Below, one piece after another: positions 59,573 through 64,000 of a stretch of DNA of 64,000 nt. The notes beneath the pieces were generated by a model, which did not search any database, was not told where the DNA came from, and was given only the letters and a program-made list of their open reading frames with translations. Each line of letters begins with the position of its first letter. Position 1 is the first letter of the stretch. The DNA comes from Cribrihabitans marinus (GTDB lineage: Bacteria > Pseudomonadota > Alphaproteobacteria > Rhodobacterales > Rhodobacteraceae). The translations under genes and the position numbers were made by a program. The stretch spans positions 62,001-126,000 of the forward strand of contig NZ_FNYD01000009.1 of the NCBI RefSeq assembly GCF_900109035.1, written 5' to 3'.

Positions 59573-61453
59573 TCATTCGTAGTAGGTATAGCCGTTGATG
59601 CTGTCGCGATAGGCGCTCATCAGCGTCCGGCGGTCGCCGGCCTTGAGCGTGCCTGTCGCAATGGCCTCGTCCACCATCTTGCGGAAGGCGGCCACGCAGT
59701 CGGCGGGGTCGTATTCGACATAGGCCAGCACCTCGCTGATGGTATCGCCCTCCTGCTCGTGCAGCAGCTCGAACCCGCCATCGGGCTTGAGGTCGATGGT
59801 GACCACGTTGGTGTCGCCGAAGAGGTTGTGCAGATCGCCCAGCGTCTCCTGGTAGGCGCCGACGAAGAACACGCCCATGTAGTAATGCCCCTCGTCGGGC
59901 AGCGAGTGGACGGGCAGCGAGGGCGAGGCGCCGTCGGCCAGGATGAAGCGGTCGACCTTGCCGTCGCTGTCGCAGGTGATGTCGCTGAGGACCGCGCGGC
60001 GATCCGGCGCCCGGTCCAGCATCTGCAGCGGCACGATCGGATGCAGCTGGTCGATGGCCCAGACATCGGGCAGCGACTGGAACAGCGAGAAGTTGCAGTG
60101 GTAGATATCGGCCAGTTTCTCCATCTGGTCGGAAACGTCCGTGCCGCCCTCCTGTTCCTCGACCAGCGCCTTGATCCGGGCCATCAGCGACAGGTAGATG
60201 CGCTCGGCCCGGGCCATCTGGCGCAGGTCGACATAGCCGCGCCGGAACAGCGCGCGCAGCTCGTTGCGGTAGAAACTGGCGTCGTTCCAGCATTCCTGCA
60301 GCCGGTCGGCGCTGAGGTATCCGCCCACCGCGGCAAGGTCCGAGACCAGGTGATGGTCGTCGGGCCGGATCTCGGGCGCGTCGGGCGCGTCGTAGAGCGT
60401 GCTTTCCAGCACGTTGAAGATCAGCATCGAGGAGGTCGCCACCACCGCGCGGCCGCTCTCGGTGACGATCGTGGGATGGTCGATCCCGGCCTCGTCCAGC
60501 GCATAGGCCACGGTTTCGACGATATTGGCGGAGTATTCCTCGACCGTGTAGTTGATCGAATTCTCGGTGGCGCGTTTCTCGCCGGTATAGTCCACCCCCA
60601 GCCCGCCGCCGAGGTCGAGATGGGTGAGCGGCGCGCCCTCGCGGGTCAGCTCGGTGAAATAGCGGCAGGCCTCGCCCACCGCGCGGCGCACGTCGTTCAC
60701 GTCGGGAACCTGGCTGCCCAGGTGCGAATGCTGCAGGGTGAGGCAATGCAGCAGCCCGGCATCGCGCAGCCGGTCGATCACCGAAACCAGCTGATCTGTG
60801 TTCATGCCGAAGGTCGAGCGGTCGCCCGAGCTTTCCTCCCATTTTCCGGTGATCATGTTGGTCAGCTTCACGCGCACGCCCAGGAGCGGCTCCAGCCCCA
60901 GTTCGCGGTGCACCTCGATCACCGTCTCGGCCTCTTTCGGGCTTTCCAGCACGATCACCGTGTTGAAGCCCAGGCGCCGTGACAGGATCGCCAGCCGGAT
61001 GAATTCGGCGTCCTTGACCCCGTTGCAGACGATCAGCGCCTCGCGCGACAGGCGGTGGGCCAGGGCGATCACCAGTTCGGGTTTGGAACCGGCCTCGAGC
61101 CCGTAGTGGTATTTCTGCCCGAACTCGACGATCCGGTCGACCACCTGCGCCTGCTGGTTGACCTTGATCGGAAAGACGCCGCGATAGGTGCCCTGGTAGC
61201 CGGTGCGCCGGATCGCTGCGGCAAAGCTCTCGTTGATATGGTCGATCTCGCTCTCGAGATAGGAGCTGACGCGCACGATCATCGGCGGGCGGATGTCGCG
61301 CTGCTCCAGGTCGTGCAGGATGCCGGGCAGGCTGATCGGCGCGGCCTCGGGGGCCAGCGGGTTGTTCAGCCCGATCTCTCCCTCCTCGGTGACGACGATC
61401 AGGTTTCGGCCCCATTTTTCCACGCCGTAGACGGCATGGGGTGCTTCGGTCAT
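59573..61453 (-). CDS. speA: Biosynthetic arginine decarboxylase
   Basis: PLP enzyme that makes agmatine from arginine. The 626-residue product has VEKWGRNLIVVTEEGEIGL, the PLP lysine in YRGVFPIKVNQQAQVV, GLEAGSKPELVIAL, LGVRVKLTNMITGKWEES, the His block LLHCLTLQHSHLGSQVPD, HLDLGGGLGVDYTG and the C-terminal Cys region SDITCDSDGKVDRFI. I start at the ATG of MTEAPHAVYG; a TTG three codons earlier is also open. A possible short upstream ORF (61459-61584) ends five bases before this start. Confidence 0.93.
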   Translation of the reverse strand: MTEAPHAVYGVEKWGRNLIVVTEEGEIGLNNPLAPEAAPISLPGILHDLEQRDIRPPMIVRVSSYLESEIDHINESFAAAIRRTGYQGTYRGVFPIKVNQQAQVVDRIVEFGQKYHYGLEAGSKPELVIALAHRLSREALIVCNGVKDAEFIRLAILSRRLGFNTVIVLESPKEAETVIEVHRELGLEPLLGVRVKLTNMITGKWEESSGDRSTFGMNTDQLVSVIDRLRDAGLLHCLTLQHSHLGSQVPDVNDVRRAVGEACRYFTELTREGAPLTHLDLGGGLGVDYTGEKRATENSINYTVEEYSANIVETVAYALDEAGIDHPTIVTESGRAVVATSSMLIFNVLESTLYDAPDAPEIRPDDHHLVSDLAAVGGYLSADRLQECWNDASFYRNELRALFRRGYVDLRQMARAERIYLSLMARIKALVEEQEGGTDVSDQMEKLADIYHCNFSLFQSLPDVWAIDQLHPIVPLQMLDRAPDRRAVLSDITCDSDGKVDRFILADGASPSLPVHSLPDEGHYYMGVFFVGAYQETLGDLHNLFGDTNVVTIDLKPDGGFELLHEQEGDTISEVLAYVEYDPADCVAAFRKMVDEAIATGTLKAGDRRTLMSAYRDSINGYTYYE

Positions 61454-61652
61454 CTGTTTCAAATCCGTCCGTCCGCGTCTTTGGTCTGGGTGTGGGATGG
61501 TCCCGCGCGGCCGCCGCGGGAGGCGTGGGGGCCAGGCGGTCGTTGCATGGAATCGCGTGGCGCCTGGGACATATCCGTGGTCATGGTGCGCACAGACTGC
61601 CGAGTGCCGCGCCGCTGCGCAACCCCGGCGCCGGGAAATCCGCCGGCCGCGC

Positions 61653-62417
61653 CTATTCCGAGATGAAGCGGCGCAGCATCTCGGCCTCCTGCCCGCGCAT
61701 CAGCGACCACGCGGTTTCCATATGGGCGGCCATGATCCCGCGCGCCGCCTCGGGCTTGCCGTCGCGCAGCGCCTCGATCAGGCGCTGCTGGTGGTCGCGG
61801 CCGCGCTCCCACAGCTCAAGGTTCGGCGGGGCGTAGAGCTTGCGATACACGGTCAGGTCGGACAGCAGGTTGACCATGAAGTCGATGATGAACCCGAGCA
61901 GCGGGTTGGACGCCTTTTCGGCCAGAAGCGCGTGGAACCCCAGCGAGGCGATATGCTGCTCACGCTCCTCGTCCGGCGAGCGGGCGGGTTCGGCATAGCC
62001 GTCCACGATGGCCGCGAGCCGGTCCAGAACCTCGTCGGGCAACTGCCCCGCCAGCGACGCCGCCATCTCGGGTTCCAGCAGCAGACGCAGCTGATAGATG
62101 TCGTCGATCGTCAGGCTGCGGAAATAGAAGTAGTTGCCCAGAAGCGCCTTGGCCCGCTGGCGGCTGACCTCGTGCACGAAGCTGCCGCCGCCGGGGCCGG
62201 TGCGGGTCTTGATCAGGCCCTGCGCCTCGAGGATGCGCATCGCCTCGCGGATGGTGCCCTTGGCCATGCCGAAGCGCGCGATCAGGTCCGCCTCGCCCGG
62301 CAGCCGGTCCCCCGCGCGCAGGCCCTGCTCGACGACCCAGTCCTTGATCGCCTCGGCGACCTGCACCGGGCGGCTGAGCCTGGGTTCAGTCTTCAAGGGG
62401 GTGGTGGCAGGCGGCAA
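61653..62417 (-). CDS. GntR-family regulator with FCD domain (FadR subfamily)
   Basis: 254 residues with TTG start (GAGAGGA six bases upstream). The winged helix spans about 15-80: VAEAIKDWVVEQGLRAGDRL, LPGEADLIARFGMAKGTIRE, GLIKTRTGPGGGSFV. An FCD domain follows with the metal/effector residues in IYQLRLLLEPEMAASLAG (Asp/Glu), LGFHALLAEKASNPLL (His) and AHMETAWSLM (His). It overlaps the end of the upstream ATPase gene by 32 bases, so it is the tail of the second peptide-transport operon, and probably regulates it. A second in-frame TTG at 62396 is possible. Confidence 0.85.
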   Translation of the reverse strand: MPPATTPLKTEPRLSRPVQVAEAIKDWVVEQGLRAGDRLPGEADLIARFGMAKGTIREAMRILEAQGLIKTRTGPGGGSFVHEVSRQRAKALLGNYFYFRSLTIDDIYQLRLLLEPEMAASLAGQLPDEVLDRLAAIVDGYAEPARSPDEEREQHIASLGFHALLAEKASNPLLGFIIDFMVNLLSDLTVYRKLYAPPNLELWERGRDHQQRLIEALRDGKPEAARGIMAAHMETAWSLMRGQEAEMLRRFISE

Positions 62418-63342
62418 ACTGATCCTCTCCCATTTGTTCCAGCGGCGGGTCGGTGGCGCGGCAGAGGTCGGTGGCGCGGGGGCAACGACCCGCAAAGGCG
62501 CAGCCCGGCGGCGGGTTCAGCGGATCGGGTAGCTCACTATCCTTCTGCTCCGGTGCGGTCAATGCGCGCCCGACGACCGGCGCGCTCTGGGCAAGCAGGC
62601 TGGTATAGGGGTGGCGCGGGGCGGCAAAGATCCTCTCGGCGCGGCCCAGCTCGACCACCGCGCCGAAATAGAGCACCACGATTCGGTCGCTCACGGCCTC
62701 GACCACGGCAAGGTCATGGGTGATGAACAGGTATGTCAGACCGAATTGCGCGCGCAGATCGGCCAGCAGGTTCAGTACCTGTGCCTGCACCGAGACATCC
62801 AGCGCCGAGACCGGCTCGTCCAGCACGATGATGCGGGGGTTGGCGGCCAGCGCGCGGGCGATGCCGATGCGCTGCGCTTGCCCGCCGGAGAACTCGTGCG
62901 GATATCGGTCAAGGAACTCGTCGCGCAGGTTGACGCTGGCGAAGACTTCGCTGATCCGCGCGGCGCGTTCGGCCCGGTTCATCCGGTAGAGCCGTTTCAG
63001 CGGTGCCTCGATGATCTGGCGGATGGACTTGCGCGGGTTCAGGCTGCTGTTCGGATCCTGGAAAACATACTGGATCAGCTTTCCGAAGGCGGCCGGGTCG
63101 GCATTGTCCAGGGCCTTGCCGGCGATCTCGATATGGCCCTCGCTGGGCTCCAGCAGCCCGACCAGCATCCGCGCCAGGGTGGACTTGCCGCAGCCGGATT
63201 CGCCCACCACGCCGAGGGTTTCGCCCTCGGCCACCTCGAAGCTCATGGGCCGCACCGCGCGCACGCCGTCGCGCGCCGCGCCGAAGAGCGGCTTCTTGAG
63301 CGGAAAGGTCTTGGCCAGGTTCTCGACCTTGAGGGCGGGCAT
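62386..63342 (-). CDS. Peptide ABC transporter ATP-binding protein, OppF/DppF type
   Basis: 318 residues. Walker A GESGCGKSTLARMLVG, FQDPNSSLNPRKSI (Q-loop), signature EFSGGQAQRIGIARALA, Walker B IIVLDEPVSALDVSVQ, His-switch FITHDLAVVEAVS. The C-terminal oligopeptide-type cluster PPPGCAFAGRCPRATDLCRA supplies the Cys residues that bind Fe-S or metal in this subfamily. The start shares one base with the stop of the previous gene (TGATG). Confidence 0.92.
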   Translation of the reverse strand: MPALKVENLAKTFPLKKPLFGAARDGVRAVRPMSFEVAEGETLGVVGESGCGKSTLARMLVGLLEPSEGHIEIAGKALDNADPAAFGKLIQYVFQDPNSSLNPRKSIRQIIEAPLKRLYRMNRAERAARISEVFASVNLRDEFLDRYPHEFSGGQAQRIGIARALAANPRIIVLDEPVSALDVSVQAQVLNLLADLRAQFGLTYLFITHDLAVVEAVSDRIVVLYFGAVVELGRAERIFAAPRHPYTSLLAQSAPVVGRALTAPEQKDSELPDPLNPPPGCAFAGRCPRATDLCRATDPPLEQMGEDQFAACHHPLED

Positions 63343-64000
63343 CAGACGGCCTCCTCGGCATAGAGGCAGCGCACGGCGCGTGGTGCGGTGCCGTCGAGCG
63401 GGATGTCGCCCGCGCGGCAGTCGTCCCGCGCCTTGTCGCAGCGTGGGGCAAAGGCGCAGCCGGGCGGCAGGTCGTCCACCACTGGCGGCAGGCCCGGGAT
63501 GGCGGCCAATTCGCGCCGCCCGCCGCCCAGTTCCGGCACACAGGCAATCAGGCGCTTGGTATAGGGATGCGCCGGCGCGTCCAGAACGGCGCCTGTCGGC
63601 CCCTCTTCGACGATACGGCCGGCATACATCACCGCCACCCGGTCGCAGAGCTGCGCCACCACGCCGAAATCGTGGGTGATGAAGACAATCGCCAGCCCGC
63701 GGTCGCGGCGCAAATCGTCGAGCAGCGACAGGATCTGCGCCTGAACCGTGACGTCCAGCGCCGTTGTCGGCTCGTCGGCGATGATCACGTCCGGCTCGTT
63801 GGCCAGCGCCATGGCGATGCCGACCCGCTGCCGCATCCCGCCCGACATCTCGTGCGGGTAATTGTCGATGCGGCTTTCGGCGTTGGGGATGCGCACGTCC
63901 TTGAGGAGTGCGATGGCGCGGGTGCGGGCATCCTTGCTGGAGATCTTGTGGTGCGACTGGATGGCCTCGGCCAGCTGCTCGCCCACGCGGTAAAGCGGGT
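63342..64000 (-). CDS. Peptide ABC transporter ATP-binding protein, OppD/DppD type (partial)
   Basis: The 5' part is cut by the window edge. What remains is about 219 codons from the middle on: [36 protein letters not shown] (signature), [20 protein letters not shown] (Walker B), [14 protein letters not shown] (His-switch) and the OppD/DppD C-terminal [18 protein letters not shown] cluster. Walker A would lie beyond 64000. It pairs with the OppF-type subunit downstream; permease genes should lie outside the window. Confidence 0.9.
   Translation of the reverse strand, partial: PLYRVGEQLAEAIQSHHKISSKDARTRAIALLKDVRIPNAESRIDNYPHEMSGGMRQRVGIAMALANEPDVIIADEPTTALDVTVQAQILSLLDDLRRDRGLAIVFITHDFGVVAQLCDRVAVMYAGRIVEEGPTGAVLDAPAHPYTKRLIACVPELGGGRRELAAIPGLPPVVDDLPPGCAFAPRCDKARDDCRAGDIPLDGTAPRAVRCLYAEEAV

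Overview
The window reads as chromosomal DNA of a high-GC alphaproteobacterium, most likely a member of the Rhodobacteraceae (Roseobacter group). Supporting signs are the ffh - acetyltransferase - chorismate mutase - rpsP - rimM - trmD - rplS - rpmE order, an L31 without zinc cysteines, dense operons with ATGA/TGATG stop-start overlaps, many ABC transporters, and GC-hairpin intergenic repeats. I see no phage genes, insertion sequences, CRISPR arrays or conjugation genes.

Layout. (1) 281-8687 (minus): a translation/SRP superoperon running ffh, four tandem GNAT acetyltransferases, chorismate mutase, rpsP, bluB, a 47-residue membrane protein, rimM, trmD, a TylF-type methyltransferase, rplS and rpmE, closed by a terminator. 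(2) 8944-14214: mixed housekeeping and accessory genes. These are a prolyl-tRNA editing protein, a frameshifted Asp/Glu racemase, azoR with a divergent LysR regulator, an EamA transporter, a fosfomycin hydrolase (fosX), a DUF374 acyltransferase-like protein and tRNA-Trp(CCA). (3) 14306-17318: modE-modABC with a recognisable ModE box. (4) 17403-27352: a phosphorus block. It holds a Tat-exported PhoX phosphatase, a LysR regulator divergent from a 2-aminoethylphosphonate operon (phnW-phnA-phnY and a pbfA-like class III enzyme), and a Na/Pi-cotransporter/PhoU-like protein. (5) 27568-32900: an oligopeptide ABC transporter with fused ATPases. (6) 32897-36852 (minus): a Pqi/MCE envelope lipid-transport operon with a split PqiA.

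(7) 36887-46894: an amino-sugar island. A minus-strand operon (murQ, sugar-binding protein, two permeases, Gfo/Idh/MocA oxidoreductase, ATPase) diverges from a plus-strand operon (BadF-type kinase, GntR regulator, SIS-type deaminase, nagA). Together they form a PTS-independent route from imported GlcNAc/MurNAc to fructose-6-phosphate. The shared 159-bp promoter region carries two inverted copies of a GGTAG-N6-GGTAT box. (8) 46917-56112 (minus): tryptophan to kynurenine to anthranilate to 2-aminobenzoyl-CoA, with the fused monooxygenase/reductase first, then a MarR regulator, CoA-thioester enzymes, anthranilate-CoA ligase, tryptophan dioxygenase, kynureninase, a thioesterase and a RidA protein. 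No kynurenine formamidase is present. (9) 56221-61453 (minus): speA, carboxy(nor)spermidine dehydrogenase, carboxy(nor)spermidine decarboxylase and agmatinase, i.e. arginine to putrescine to spermidine without SAM decarboxylase. (10) 61653-64000 (minus): a second oligopeptide/dipeptide ABC transporter (two ATPases, the first cut by the window edge) followed by a GntR/FCD regulator.

The best candidates for new biology are the amino-sugar control region, the four-gene GNAT array embedded in the ribosomal operon, the crotonase with both catalytic glutamates replaced in the anthranilate cluster, and the phosphonate/PhoX/NptA block. No completely unknown system is evident. Start codons were chosen from Shine-Dalgarno spacing and family N-termini, so several differ from the longest open frame. 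No stretch above 300 bases lacks a gene or RNA gene.
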